The notes below the pieces were generated by a model. It had not been told where the DNA came from. It made no database searches and saw only the letters and a program-made list of their open reading frames with translations. Of a stretch of 64,000 bases of DNA, positions 44,426-53,628 are shown one piece after another. Where the stretch lies: contig JANYFR010000034.1 in assembly GCA_025362585.1 (NCBI GenBank), positions 1 to 64,000 on the forward strand. Reading direction: 5' to 3'. This DNA is from Acidimicrobiales bacterium (lineage in GTDB: Bacteria; Actinomycetota; Acidimicrobiia; Acidimicrobiales; RAAP-2). Position 1 is the first letter of the stretch. The number at the start of each line of letters is the position of its first letter. A program made the translations under genes and the position numbers.

Positions 44426-46731
44426 CGCGGCGCGGCGTGTCGCGCTCGGCGACTGAGTCCAAACCTCGCCTCACTCCACGATCCGACCAGAAAGAGGGCG
44501 CCGAATAGTCCGAGCAGTACCGCGAACTTCTCGTGCGGGGGCAGGAACGTGAACGAGACGTTGGAGGTGCCCTTAGGCACGGTGATGCTCTGGTAGACGC
44601 CGTCGACGGTGGCAATTGGTACCGAAGATCCGTTGACCGACGCCCGCCACCCGGCCATCGAGAGTTCGGTGCGCAGCAGGGTCGTCGCACCACTCGGACA
44701 GTGCACCGTTGCCTCGTCGACCGTGGTACTGGTCACCGTGCACGACGCGGAGGCCGTGGAGTAGAAGGGCCGGGGGCTCGGGGTCTCGTAGATGGTGGCA
44801 GTCTTGTCAGTGAAGACCTGCTTCAATCCGAGCCTCGCGAGGCCCGGCAGGAGCTTGAGACCATTGGGAAACACGAGGTACTTGACCGAGGCGCCCTCGT
44901 ACGCGGCGAAGTGGACGAGCAACTGATGCTGTTGCACCTTTTCCCCGGCGAGGCCGTTCCTGATGACGAACTGATTCTGGGGCGACATTCCGGGAAAGAG
45001 TTGCCACTGAATGAAGTTGTTGAACGACTTGGGCCACGGCAGGTCGATCGCGCTCAGGGAGTTTAGGTTGAACTGTGAACCTAGATTGGCGATGAGGATC
45101 CCGAAGTCGAGGTAGCGGGCCTCGCCCTGGTTGGTCTGGAGGAACGAGATTGGTGCCCGGTCAACGGTGGTGGAGTCTGGAGCATCGGCCTCGGGAATCG
45201 CGAACATGATCAAGGACTCAGCCACCAGCACCGCCGCGAGCAACCAGAGGCCGAATCGTATCTTCCTCGACTGCGCGATGCCAAACATCACCGCGACCGC
45301 GATGAAGGGCAGGACGTTAAGGAATGCGTGGATGATGCGCGTCGAGGAGCCCATCACGATGCCCTGATTGATCAGTCCGGCAATCCACACGCCCATGAGC
45401 AGCAGCAGGACGGTGAGCAGCGACGACAGATTAATCAGTCGTTTCGCGCGCGCAGTGGTGGCGAAGTCAACGAGGCCGAGCACCGCGAGTACGATCACCG
45501 CCATCTCGCAGGTTGGCATGATGTAACGCGCCAGCGTCGCGGTCTTGACGAGCGGGATCAGATTCCACACGTAGCGAACACGCAAGAAGTCGGTCATGCC
45601 GAAGATGGCGATGATGGTCCACGCCCCGAGAAAGATGCGCAGTGGTCGATGCCGCTTGCCGAAGAGTCCGAGCAGTGCCATCACGGTGACACTCGCGAGG
45701 AAGTAGCCGCCGATCGAGCCCCAGGGGCCCACGGCATTAGGGTTGCGAAAAATGGTTCCGTAAATGTACGGGTTCGTGAACATGGGCACCGTGCGTAGGG
45801 TGAGTTTGGCCACCCCCGCAACGTCGGCGGTGTGACTGCCGACGAACGCCACCTTCATGAAATCGTAGAACGGCACGAGGATCGGCAGCGAGAGGAGGAG
45901 TCCCACACCGCCCGCGAGGCCAATCCGCTTGGCCGCGAGCAGACGATGCTCGCGGGCGAGGTCGAAGTAGCGCACGGCGGCCCAGCCAACGCAGAAGAGG
46001 CCGTCGAAGTACGCCACTTCGGGGAAGCCCGCGTAGAGCGACAGGGCAATGGCGATCGCCGCGAGGTACCACCCCTTGGACGTCGAGCCCCGCGTGCTGT
46101 CGTAGATCAACTCAATGCCGAGCAACAGCATGGGCAGGAACGCCACCGGATTGAGCACCGAGTTTCCGAGCCAGGCGTAGGTCCCGTTGAGGGCGAAGAG
46201 GATTCCGCCGGTCGTCGCGATGAGCTCGGAGGCGCCGAGGCGCTTAGCGAGGAAGTAGGTGGAGGCGCCCGCAATCACCTCGAGGCAGATGTGAAACCAG
46301 AGGAGCCCACTCGGCAGGGCGAAGAGCAGCGTGAGCGGAAAGAGGGCGGCTGACTGCATCTCTCCCGCGAGGGGTTGGCCCAGGCCCTCGAAGTAGTTCC
46401 ACCACGGTAGGTGGAAGTGGAGGAGGTCGGCGGCGGCGAGGTGGCCGAGCGGCTGGGTGATGAAGCCGACGTTGGGGTCGATGGCTGGTCGCCCGCAGGA
46501 CCCGCGACAGACGGCGTGGGCGATGCCCGACGTCCAGCTAATTGGATTGGCGTCGGACAGGCCAGTGAGGTAGAGACCGTTAGCGATGAAGACAGCGAGA
46601 ACGATCAGTCCGAGCGGAGTCGCGAGTGGCGGTAGGCGGCGGTGCAGCGCCACGAGTCGAGTCCCGAGGGGGGTCGCCAGGGCGGACAGTCGGCGCTGCT
46701 CGGCCGACAGTCGGGCTCCGAGGGGGTTCAC
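44422..46731 (-). CDS. YfhO-like multipass membrane protein (GT-C type)
   Basis: This 769-residue protein has an N-terminal loop containing TQPLGHLAAADLLHFHLPWW NYFEGLGQPLAGEMQSAALF (positions about 95-133; the PWWN-x-x-x-G-x-P-L motif is typical of YfhO), about twelve hydrophobic segments and a C-terminal extracytoplasmic beta domain around ELSMAGWRASVNGSSVPI, closing with a membrane helix and a basic tail. YfhO family members transfer lipid-linked sugars onto teichoic acids or similar polymers. The GTG at 46731 has TAGCCT 6 bases upstream. It is the first gene of the three-gene operon. Confidence 0.78.
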   Translation of the reverse strand: MNPLGARLSAEQRRLSALATPLGTRLVALHRRLPPLATPLGLIVLAVFIANGLYLTGLSDANPISWTSGIAHAVCRGSCGRPAIDPNVGFITQPLGHLAAADLLHFHLPWWNYFEGLGQPLAGEMQSAALFPLTLLFALPSGLLWFHICLEVIAGASTYFLAKRLGASELIATTGGILFALNGTYAWLGNSVLNPVAFLPMLLLGIELIYDSTRGSTSKGWYLAAIAIALSLYAGFPEVAYFDGLFCVGWAAVRYFDLAREHRLLAAKRIGLAGGVGLLLSLPILVPFYDFMKVAFVGSHTADVAGVAKLTLRTVPMFTNPYIYGTIFRNPNAVGPWGSIGGYFLASVTVMALLGLFGKRHRPLRIFLGAWTIIAIFGMTDFLRVRYVWNLIPLVKTATLARYIMPTCEMAVIVLAVLGLVDFATTARAKRLINLSSLLTVLLLLMGVWIAGLINQGIVMGSSTRIIHAFLNVLPFIAVAVMFGIAQSRKIRFGLWLLAAVLVAESLIMFAIPEADAPDSTTVDRAPISFLQTNQGEARYLDFGILIANLGSQFNLNSLSAIDLPWPKSFNNFIQWQLFPGMSPQNQFVIRNGLAGEKVQQHQLLVHFAAYEGASVKYLVFPNGLKLLPGLARLGLKQVFTDKTATIYETPSPRPFYSTASASCTVTSTTVDEATVHCPSGATTLLRTELSMAGWRASVNGSSVPIATVDGVYQSITVPKGTSNVSFTFLPPHEKFAVLLGLFGALFLVGSWSEARFGLSRRARHAAPR

Positions 46732-46737
46732 CAGCTC

Positions 46738-46743
46738 AGGCTA
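46738..46743 (-). promoter_or_regulatory. -10 hexamer of the YfhO-like operon
   Basis: On the minus strand TAGCCT is followed by six bases and the GTG at 46731. Confidence 0.48.
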
Positions 46744-46759
46744 ACAAGAGGGAGCGAAT

Positions 46760-48601
46760 TCAACGGACTGGCGCGCTCTTGCGGCGGGGTAGGTAGTACA
46801 TGGTCTCGCCGAGCAGCATGACCGCTTCGGGAAAGTACGGGTCCCGGAACGATCCGAAGATATCCCAGCGTCGTATGAAGCGGTTGCGGTCGTCGAGCGG
46901 GTCGAGGTCGCCTCGCGACGAGCTGACGTGATGGAAGAACTGAATGTCGGGGTCGTATATCACCGACCGACCTTCGAGCTGACCTCGCAGGCAGATGTCG
47001 ACGTCGTTCATCGTCACCTTCAACTGTTCGTCCATTCCGCCGAGAGACTCCCAGAACTCGCGACGGACCATCTGCACCGCGCCAGTGACCGCGGCCACAT
47101 CGCGCACGGCGGTGGTGAATTGGTCGACGTGGGGGTAGTTCGAGTCGGTGCGCAGGTGCTGGGGGTAGGGGGCGATGACGATGCTCTCGTGCTCGCGGCG
47201 ACCGTCCCGGTCCAAGAGGCAGGCTCCGACGAAGCCGACGGCCGGTAACGAGGCGAGTGAAATCATGCGCTCGAGCCAGTCAGGGGTGACGAGGACGGTG
47301 TCGTTGTTGAGGGTCACCACGAAGTCCGCGTTCGAGTGGCTAACGCCGCGGTTCACAATGGCGGCGTAGTTGAAGGGGCCGGGACAGGGCACCACCCGGT
47401 ACCGAGAGCCGGCGAAGTACGCCAGCGTCTCGGGCTGCACCGAGTCATTATCCAGGATGATGATGTCGTAATTGGGGTAGGTGGTCTTCTGCTCCAGCGC
47501 TTCGATGCACTGACGCACGAGGTCGACGCGGTCGCGCGTTGGAATAATGATGTCGACTCTCGGCGCGGGAGTTGGCACTTCGAGAATCCAACGCACGACG
47601 CCGGGCAGCGAACCGGGCCGCACCGAGCCGGCCCATCCGCGGCGCGTCAGCGCGGCCAGCACGACTCGACCGGTGTCCTCGTCGATGTGTGCAGTGTCGA
47701 AGGCCATCGACGGCCGCCCCGCCGGCAGGACGAGTGAGACGTGGCGAAACGTCGCGCCGATTTCGCTGAGACGCAGGTACGCGTCATGCTCGAAGGCCCA
47801 GCCGGCGTCGGGGGAGAATCCGCCGATCCGTCGCAACGTCGCAACGCGCAGCAACGCGGGTCGCCCGACCACGTTGTAACTGAGCAGCGTGTGTGATCCC
47901 ACCGAGGCGCTCTTGAAGAGCGGTGCGAACTCGTTGGGTCCGACTTCGTCGGCGAAGACGACGTCGTCGCCGACGACGGCCCCCTTTAAGAGTGCCGAGA
48001 GCGTCTTCACTCGATCGGAGCCTGTGCGTGACGCGTCGATGATGAGGAGCCAGGTGGAAGAGATCGCCGTGATGGTCTCGTTCAATGCGTCAATGATGGC
48101 GCTCGGTGCGGACGTGGCCTCATTGACTACGACCACCGTCACGTCGTCGAGGAGCGGCACTGAGGCCACTTCGTCGACGTAGTGCATTGCGAACCGTGGA
48201 CTGTAATTGGCGGGGAAGACGATTGACGCCGACGGGGCCTCATTTTCGACATGCGACACAAAGTCCGTCTCTATCTTCTGCGGCAGCGAGCGAAGTCGTC
48301 GCAGGGTTCGCAGAAGCGGGCGAAAGAGGAATCGCGCCACCTTGTAGCGCAGGGTGTCCTCACCCAACATCCGACCGAGAATGCGTTGGAGCCGGTTGCC
48401 GCCCATCTCTCGCATGTCCGCGTGGAACGAGGCCCAACGCCGTGCCATCTCCCTGTCGGAGATGACCCTCTGCTGGAGCGTCCCTTCAAGGTCGAATCGC
48501 TGAAACGTTGGCACGGGACGGAGCTCTCTCTTGACGTTCAGTGAGCGTAGGGATCCACGACTCGAGACAAAGTTACTGTGGCGGACAGTCCCCGTGAGCA
48601 C
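46760..48601 (-). CDS. two-module GT2 glycosyltransferase
   Basis: This 613-residue protein has two nucleotide-sugar-like modules. The C-terminal module (about 325-600) is a standard GT2 GT-A domain: RVDIIIPTRDRVDLVRQCIE, the Asp motif DFVVTLNNDTVLVTPDWLER and the catalytic region DEQLKVTMNDVDICLRGQL. The N-terminal module (about 145-310) has a parallel order (DDVTVVVVNEATSAP, LLIIDASRTGSDRVKTL, FSPDAGWAFEHDAYLRLSEI) but a less obvious active site. Such tandem enzymes occur in rhamnan and O-antigen-like polymer synthesis. It has no membrane segment. It lies 29 bases upstream of the YfhO-like promoter on the same strand. The GTG at 48601 is uncertain. Confidence 0.85.
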   Translation of the reverse strand: MLTGTVRHSNFVSSRGSLRSLNVKRELRPVPTFQRFDLEGTLQQRVISDREMARRWASFHADMREMGGNRLQRILGRMLGEDTLRYKVARFLFRPLLRTLRRLRSLPQKIETDFVSHVENEAPSASIVFPANYSPRFAMHYVDEVASVPLLDDVTVVVVNEATSAPSAIIDALNETITAISSTWLLIIDASRTGSDRVKTLSALLKGAVVGDDVVFADEVGPNEFAPLFKSASVGSHTLLSYNVVGRPALLRVATLRRIGGFSPDAGWAFEHDAYLRLSEIGATFRHVSLVLPAGRPSMAFDTAHIDEDTGRVVLAALTRRGWAGSVRPGSLPGVVRWILEVPTPAPRVDIIIPTRDRVDLVRQCIEALEQKTTYPNYDIIILDNDSVQPETLAYFAGSRYRVVPCPGPFNYAAIVNRGVSHSNADFVVTLNNDTVLVTPDWLERMISLASLPAVGFVGACLLDRDGRREHESIVIAPYPQHLRTDSNYPHVDQFTTAVRDVAAVTGAVQMVRREFWESLGGMDEQLKVTMNDVDICLRGQLEGRSVIYDPDIQFFHHVSSSRGDLDPLDDRNRFIRRWDIFGSFRDPYFPEAVMLLGETMYYLPRRKSAPVR

Positions 48602-48959
48602 GGCCCCGTGGAGAGCGACGTCTACCGCCGCGCTCCTCCGTGGAGCAGGCGTCGATCCCTGCTCCTCATGCTACATTTCGCTCAACAATTTTGCAATGAA
48701 GATGATTGCCGTACCGAATGAGATTGGCGCAGTGTGCTCCGGTCGAGGTCGTTGGAACACCTGGCGAAGAGATTAATCTCAACGGTGGCGCGGCCGCCGC
48801 GTGGAACGGTTCTTGGCGATGGCCGACAGACTGATTTCCGTGTCCTGCCACTGGGCGAAGGGCAAATGCTCTGCATGATGCCCAGCAAACTTCGCCGCCG
48901 CGCCCGGTCCATCCAACGCAAAGAGATCCAGCCGAACCGCGAGCGAGGAGCCGCTTGCA
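48602..48959. other. intergenic, no supported gene
   Basis: These 358 bases separate the GT2 start from the aldo/keto reductase stop. Base composition is lower in GC around 48665-48720 (long A/T-rich stretch with ACAATTTTGCAATG), which may contain the promoter of the GT2 gene. Frames here have no protein-like composition. I see no RNA gene or terminator with a U-run. Confidence 0.4.
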
Positions 48960-49988
48960 CTAAAGGATCGAGATCTCGCGCCAGAGGTCGATGCCGCTCT
49001 CCACGGCCGACAAGTCGATTCGCGCCAACTCATCGGTGTCAAACGTGAGATTGTCGAGGGCGCCGAGGTTTTCGTCCAACTGAGCGACACTGCTCGCGCC
49101 AATCAAGACCGACGTGACCCGGGGATCGCGCAGTGCCCACGCCAGCGCCATCTGCGAGAGTTTCTGTCCACGTTCTTGCGCCACGGCCTGCAGTGAGCGA
49201 ACGCGCTCCAAATTTTCGTTCTTCAACATCGACGTCGGCAGTGACGCCTCCTTCGAGGCCCGAGAGCCTGCGGGGATACCGTGGAGATAGCGCTCGGTGA
49301 GGAGGCCCTGGGCAAGCGGAGAGAAGGCAATGCACCCCACTCCCGCGGTGCCCAGAACGTCGAGGAGTTTGTCCTCGATCCAACGGTTGAACATCGAGTA
49401 CGACGGCTGGTGGATCAAGAGAGGCGTGCCGAGGGCGCGCAGGATGGCGATCGCCTCCTTGGTGCGCTCGTCGGAGTACGACGAGATCCCCACGTACAGC
49501 GCCTTGCCCTGGCGCACGGTCGAGTCGAGCGCCCCCATCGTCTCTTCGAGCGGCGTCGTCACGTCGAAGTGGTGGTGGTAGAAAATGTCGACGTACTCCA
49601 GACCCATACGAGAAAGGCTCTGATCGAGGCTCGCCAGCAGGTACTTGCGCGAGCCAAGGTCGCCGTAGGGGCCGGGCCACATATCCCAACCGGCTTTGGT
49701 CGAGATGATCAGTTCGTCACGCAGCCCCGCAAAGTCTTCTCGCAGGAGCTGTCCGAAGTTCGTTTCGGCACTGCCGTAGGGAGGGCCGTAGTTGTTAGCG
49801 AGGTCGAAATGGGTGACGCCGCGGTCAAAGGCACGACGGAGGATGGCGCGCTGACTGTCGAGAGGGCTTTCGTCACCGAAGTTGTGCCAGAGCCCGAGCG
49901 AGATGACGGGCAGTGCCAGGCCGCTGCGTCCACTTCGCCGGTACGTCATGCTCGAATATCGATCGTGGGAGGGCACGTAGGTGGTCAT
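48960..49988 (-). CDS. aldo/keto reductase, YghZ/L-glyceraldehyde-3-phosphate reductase-like
   Basis: This 342-residue TIM-barrel NADPH reductase shows the Asp/Tyr/Lys/His tetrad in order: THFDLANNYGPPYGSAE (Asp and Tyr), IISTKAGWDMWPGPYG (Lys) and DIFYHHHFDVTTPLEET (His). YGPPxGSAE plus the GPYG loop place it in the YghZ/Gpr and KCNAB-like branch. It also has SPLAQGLLTERYLHGIP and WALRDPRVTSVLIGASS at the cofactor end. It detoxifies or reduces aldehydes; the substrate is unverified. The ATG at 49988 has TACGAT 6 bases upstream, so a longer reading with 18 extra residues is rejected. It is divergent from the ATP-grasp operon. Confidence 0.9.
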   Translation of the reverse strand: MTTYVPSHDRYSSMTYRRSGRSGLALPVISLGLWHNFGDESPLDSQRAILRRAFDRGVTHFDLANNYGPPYGSAETNFGQLLREDFAGLRDELIISTKAGWDMWPGPYGDLGSRKYLLASLDQSLSRMGLEYVDIFYHHHFDVTTPLEETMGALDSTVRQGKALYVGISSYSDERTKEAIAILRALGTPLLIHQPSYSMFNRWIEDKLLDVLGTAGVGCIAFSPLAQGLLTERYLHGIPAGSRASKEASLPTSMLKNENLERVRSLQAVAQERGQKLSQMALAWALRDPRVTSVLIGASSVAQLDENLGALDNLTFDTDELARIDLSAVESGIDLWREISIL

Positions 49989-49994
49989 GGTCAA

Positions 49995-50000
49995 ATCGTA
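49995..50000 (-). promoter_or_regulatory. -10 hexamer of the aldo/keto reductase gene
   Basis: On the minus strand TACGAT is followed by TTGACC and then the ATG at 49988. Confidence 0.48.
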
Positions 50001-50184
50001 TCGGCGCTGCTCACGGTCGCCACGTCCGTCAGTCGTGCCCACTGAGCGCCAACCTCAATCCGGGCACTGTCCGCACCAGATCGCCACCACGCTACAGAGT
50101 TACGGAGTCCCCATCGCCTAATTCTCGACGACCGCGAGCGCCCTGCTTCGTCTGTCCAAAATGTTTCGAGTCCCGATGGCTGAG

Positions 50185-50190
50185 TATCGT
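50185..50190 (+). promoter_or_regulatory. -10 hexamer of the ATP-grasp operon
   Basis: TATCGT lies 7 bases before the ATG at 50198, the leaderless spacing found elsewhere in this window. Confidence 0.45.
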
Positions 50191-50197
50191 GGCGCTG

Positions 50198-51733
50198 ATG
50201 GGCATGGTCTTCGAAGAGGATGCGTCGGGAGCCTGGAACGAAATGTTCAGCGCCCCGGGTACCCCGCGTCCCATCTACGAACGCCTCATTGCCGAGCTCG
50301 ACCGTTATCCGACCTCCGAGCTCCGCCAGCGATCCGAGCAGCTCTCTCGCACGTTTTCGGACCGTGGTGTCACGTTCGCCTACAGCGGCAACGAACGTCC
50401 CTTCCCCCTGGACCTGGTGCCCCGACTCCTCGGTGCTCTCGAATGGGACTTGCTGGCGCGCGGCATCGCCCAACGGGTCCACGCCCTCGAGGCATTCCTG
50501 CACGACACGTACGGTGAAGGACGAATCTTCGCCGAGGGCCTTATCCCGCGCTCTGTCGTGACGTCCAGTCCCCATTTCTGTCGCGCGGCAACCGATGTCG
50601 ACACCCCCAACGGCGTGCGCATCGCGGTGTCGGGCATCGACCTGGTGCGCGACGAGCAGGGCAACTTCCGCGTTCTCGAAGACAATGTCCGTATTCCGTC
50701 GGGCGTCAGTTACGTCATCGAGAATCGGCGCGCCATGACGCAGACATTTCCCGCGCTCTTTTCCGATCATCGAGTTCACCCGGTGGACGCCTACCCCTCA
50801 CGGCTCTTCACCGCGTTGCGGGCCGCCGCGCCCGGTGGTGTCGCCGACCCGGTCGTGGTGGTGCTCAGTCCGGGCGTGCACAACGCGGCCTACTTCGAGC
50901 ACGTGCTACTTGCGCGAATGATGGGTGTCGAACTCGTAGAGGGTCGCGACCTCCTCTGTCGGTCAAATCATGTCTTCATGCGAACGACAAACGGGGAGTG
51001 TGCGGTGCACGTCATCTACCGGCGCGTCGAAGACGATTGGCTGGACCCCCTGCAGTTCCGACCGGACTCGGTGATCGGCGTCGCGGGACTCGTGAACTGT
51101 GCGCGCGCCGGTAACGTGGCGATCTCGAACGGCCTCGGTAACGGCGTCGCTGATGACAAACTCGTCTACACCTACGTGCCGTCGTTCATCCGCTTCTACC
51201 TCGGAGAGGAGCCCCTTCTCGACAACGTCGAGACGTTTCGCCTCGAGGATTCCGAGGTCCGTGCTGAAGTAGTGGCGCACCTCGCGAACTACGTCATCAA
51301 GCCCGTGGACGGTTCGGGAGGCCACGGGATCGTCATCGGTCCCCAGGCCAACGACGCGATGCTCGCCACCGCCCGCCACGCGATCATCGAGTCGCCGCGA
51401 AATTGGATTGCGCAGCGGCCCGTGGCTCTCTCGACCCACCCGACCTTCGTCGGCGACATCGTGAGTTCGCGCCACATCGACCTACGACCCTTCGCCGTCA
51501 ACGACGGCCGCGAGATTTGGGTGTTGCCGGGCGGCCTCACCCGGGTAGCGATGGGCGCGGGTGAGCTCGTCGTCAACTCGTCGCGCGGCGGCGGTTCCAA
51601 GGACACTTGGGTGTTGAACGACCAGTCGACGGCCCCGCGCGACTCGCGCTTCGGGACGACACCAAATCCCCGTACGGCCCTGGCGAATCCGCGCCAGAAC
51701 AGTGGTTTCGCCGCCCTCGAGGCCGACCAGTGA
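50198..51733 (+). CDS. circularly permuted ATP-grasp protein (DUF404/DUF407 type)
   Basis: This 511-residue protein has the circularly permuted ATP-grasp type 2 architecture: FSDRGVTFAYSGNERPFPLD near residue 62, GISYVIENRR-type motif (here GVSYVIENRRAMTQTFP, near 170), VVVVLSPGVHNAAYFEHVLLA, VELVEGRDLLCRSNHVFMRT and, in the C-terminal half, YVIKPVDGSGGHGIVIGP with the Lys and Gly-rich loop, then HIDLRPFAVNDG and the terminal LTRVAMGAGELVVNSSRGGGSKDTWVL. The family is predicted to ligate amino acids or make amide bonds, but it has no experimentally proven substrate that I can cite. The ATG at 50198 is chosen by family length and TATCGT at 7 bases. It overlaps the alpha-E gene by 4 bases (GTGA). 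Confidence 0.88.
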   Translation: MGMVFEEDASGAWNEMFSAPGTPRPIYERLIAELDRYPTSELRQRSEQLSRTFSDRGVTFAYSGNERPFPLDLVPRLLGALEWDLLARGIAQRVHALEAFLHDTYGEGRIFAEGLIPRSVVTSSPHFCRAATDVDTPNGVRIAVSGIDLVRDEQGNFRVLEDNVRIPSGVSYVIENRRAMTQTFPALFSDHRVHPVDAYPSRLFTALRAAAPGGVADPVVVVLSPGVHNAAYFEHVLLARMMGVELVEGRDLLCRSNHVFMRTTNGECAVHVIYRRVEDDWLDPLQFRPDSVIGVAGLVNCARAGNVAISNGLGNGVADDKLVYTYVPSFIRFYLGEEPLLDNVETFRLEDSEVRAEVVAHLANYVIKPVDGSGGHGIVIGPQANDAMLATARHAIIESPRNWIAQRPVALSTHPTFVGDIVSSRHIDLRPFAVNDGREIWVLPGGLTRVAMGAGELVVNSSRGGGSKDTWVLNDQSTAPRDSRFGTTPNPRTALANPRQNSGFAALEADQ

Positions 51734-52686
51734 GTGAGCGGGGGATGCTCTCGCGCCTGGCGGAGTCGCTCTACTGGATCGGCCGCTACGTCGAGCGGGC
51801 CGACGACACGGCCCGCATCGTCGACTCCTACGTTCACCGAATGGTGGAGGATCCCTTCAACGACGAGGACGCGACCTGCCGGTCGCTGTTCGCGATACTG
51901 GGCATCGAGACGGTCGCAGATCAAGTAGTTACCACGACTGAGACGCTGCAGAAGATTGTCTACGACGCCGAAAGTTCCAACTCCATCGCCGGGGCGTTGA
52001 GCGGCGCCTTCGAGAACGGGCGACGAAGTCGCGACTTCATCTCCTCGGAGATGTGGGTTGCGCTCAACTCCACGCGCAATCGTCTGCCCCAGATGGAGGG
52101 CATCGCGCGTCGCCTCGGACCGTCGCAGTACCTGCTCTACGTGCGCGAACGCGCGGCGCTATTGGCTGGTCTTACCGACGCTACCCTGAGCCACGACGAC
52201 GGGTGGCACTTTCTCGTGTTAGGGCGCAGTATCGAACGCATTGACATGAGCGCGCGATTGATGCGTGGACGGGTCATGGGCGAGGACCACGCACCCGACT
52301 GGCTGGCGTTTCTGCGAGCGTGCGGGGCGATGGAGGCCTTCATGCGCAGCACCTCGGAACTGCATGATGCCAATGGCGTTGCCGCGTTCTTGCTGCTCGA
52401 CCGACTCTTTCCACGCTCCGTGCTCTACTCGCTTAACCTCGCCGACACCTGCCTCTTTGAGATCCAACCGAGTAGTCAACGCATCGCGTCAGCGGACCTC
52501 GCGCGACAGAGTCTCGCTCGGGCCCGGGGTCGACTCGAATTCATCGACTCGACGCGTCTGCTCGAACAACTGCCCGAACTGCTCGAGATGCTCGAAGAGA
52601 CCTGCTCGCGGGTGAACGGCGCCATCACCGAGCGGTTCTTTCGTCACGAGGACACCGTCAGTTGGTCGGCGAGGGGCGGCCTGTGA
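51730..52686 (+). CDS. alpha-E domain protein (DUF403)
   Basis: This 318-residue all-helical protein is of the alpha-E family, the constant partner of the circularly permuted ATP-grasp protein. It shows MLSRLAESLYWIGRYVERAD near the N-terminus, then ARRLGPSQYLLYVRERAALL-like helices, DATLSHDDGWHFLVLGRSIERIDMSARL and FLLLDRLFPRSVLYSLNLAD. Conserved Glu/Arg residues in the first helix are present. No catalytic role is established. The GTG at 51730 overlaps the ATP-grasp stop; an ATG at 51745 is an alternative start. The 3' end overlaps the transglutaminase-like gene (GTGA). Confidence 0.9.
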   Translation: MSERGMLSRLAESLYWIGRYVERADDTARIVDSYVHRMVEDPFNDEDATCRSLFAILGIETVADQVVTTTETLQKIVYDAESSNSIAGALSGAFENGRRSRDFISSEMWVALNSTRNRLPQMEGIARRLGPSQYLLYVRERAALLAGLTDATLSHDDGWHFLVLGRSIERIDMSARLMRGRVMGEDHAPDWLAFLRACGAMEAFMRSTSELHDANGVAAFLLLDRLFPRSVLYSLNLADTCLFEIQPSSQRIASADLARQSLARARGRLEFIDSTRLLEQLPELLEMLEETCSRVNGAITERFFRHEDTVSWSARGGL

Positions 52687-53534
52687 CGCTCAACTCTCAC
52701 CTCGGCCTGACGATTCGCCACCACACCGGCTTCACCTACGACGGACTGGCGAAGGCGTCATACAACGAGGCCCGCATGACGCCGATCTCCTCGGCCCACC
52801 AAGAGGTGCGTCACAGCCATATCGTGGTATCCCCTTCGGTGCCGCTCTCCCACCACGTCGACTATTTCGGGACCCACGTGACGGCATTCGACATTCAAGA
52901 GCCCCACGGCCAGCTCGAAGTCGAGGCACGCTCGATGGTCGAAAGTCGAGCCGCGATCCTCGAAAAGCCGATCACCTGGGCGCAGCTGCGCGAAGCGTGG
53001 CTGGTCGACTTCTACTCGGAGTACCTGCTGGCGACGCGTCGCACCGTCCTCGCGGGCGAGGCGATGAACGATATCTCGAGGTGGACCTCCACGCCTGACC
53101 TGCACGAGTGCGTCGAGGCGGTCGGGGAGTACGTGCGCGGCCACCTGCGTTACGTGCCGGGCGCCACCACCGTTTCGGCGACCGCCCAGGAGGCGTGGGA
53201 CCGCGGCGAGGGGGTCTGCCAAGACATCACGCACGTGACCATTGGACTGCTGCGCGCCGCCGGAATCCCGACGCGCTACGTCTCGGGCTACCTCTATCCG
53301 AGCGACGAGGCCGAGGTCGGCGTCGCCGTGGCCGGCCAGAGTCACGCGTGGATCGAATACTTCTCGGGCACCTGGACCGGTATGGACCCGACGAACGGCG
53401 TGCGCGAGACCGAGTGTCACATCGTTGTCGCCAGTGGCCGCGATTACGACGACGTCGCACCGTTGAAGGGGGTCTACCAAGGTCCGGCCGCCTCGAGCCT
53501 CGGCGTCGTCGTTGAAATGAGTCGCACGCCCTGA
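52683..53534 (+). CDS. transglutaminase-like cysteine peptidase
   Basis: This 283-residue protein has an N-terminal beta domain (LTIRHHTGFTYDGLAKASYN, typical of bacterial transglutaminase N regions) and a transglutaminase core. The catalytic Cys is in GEGVCQDITHVTIGLLRAAG (near 181), His in AGQSHAWIEYF (near 222) and Asp in GMDPTNGVRETE (near 239). These proteins may be peptidases or amide transferases. With the ATP-grasp and alpha-E proteins it forms the widespread three-gene module in which synthesis and cleavage of an amide-linked product is predicted. No signal peptide is present, so it should be cytoplasmic. Confidence 0.9.
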   Translation: MTLNSHLGLTIRHHTGFTYDGLAKASYNEARMTPISSAHQEVRHSHIVVSPSVPLSHHVDYFGTHVTAFDIQEPHGQLEVEARSMVESRAAILEKPITWAQLREAWLVDFYSEYLLATRRTVLAGEAMNDISRWTSTPDLHECVEAVGEYVRGHLRYVPGATTVSATAQEAWDRGEGVCQDITHVTIGLLRAAGIPTRYVSGYLYPSDEAEVGVAVAGQSHAWIEYFSGTWTGMDPTNGVRETECHIVVASGRDYDDVAPLKGVYQGPAASSLGVVVEMSRTP

Positions 53535-53628
53535 GCGTCGGTCCCGTCGTGGCTCGACACCATGGGACCGACGTCGCTCGAAAGAGAGAGGGAAGGATAA
53601 GTTGCAGGGGACGAGCAAAGGAGAGCAC

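Noticed and set aside
49913-50197. 95-residue N-terminal extension of the ATP-grasp protein
   Set aside because: It overlaps the divergent aldo/keto reductase start, is not family-like, and the ATG at 50198 has a -10 at the leaderless distance.
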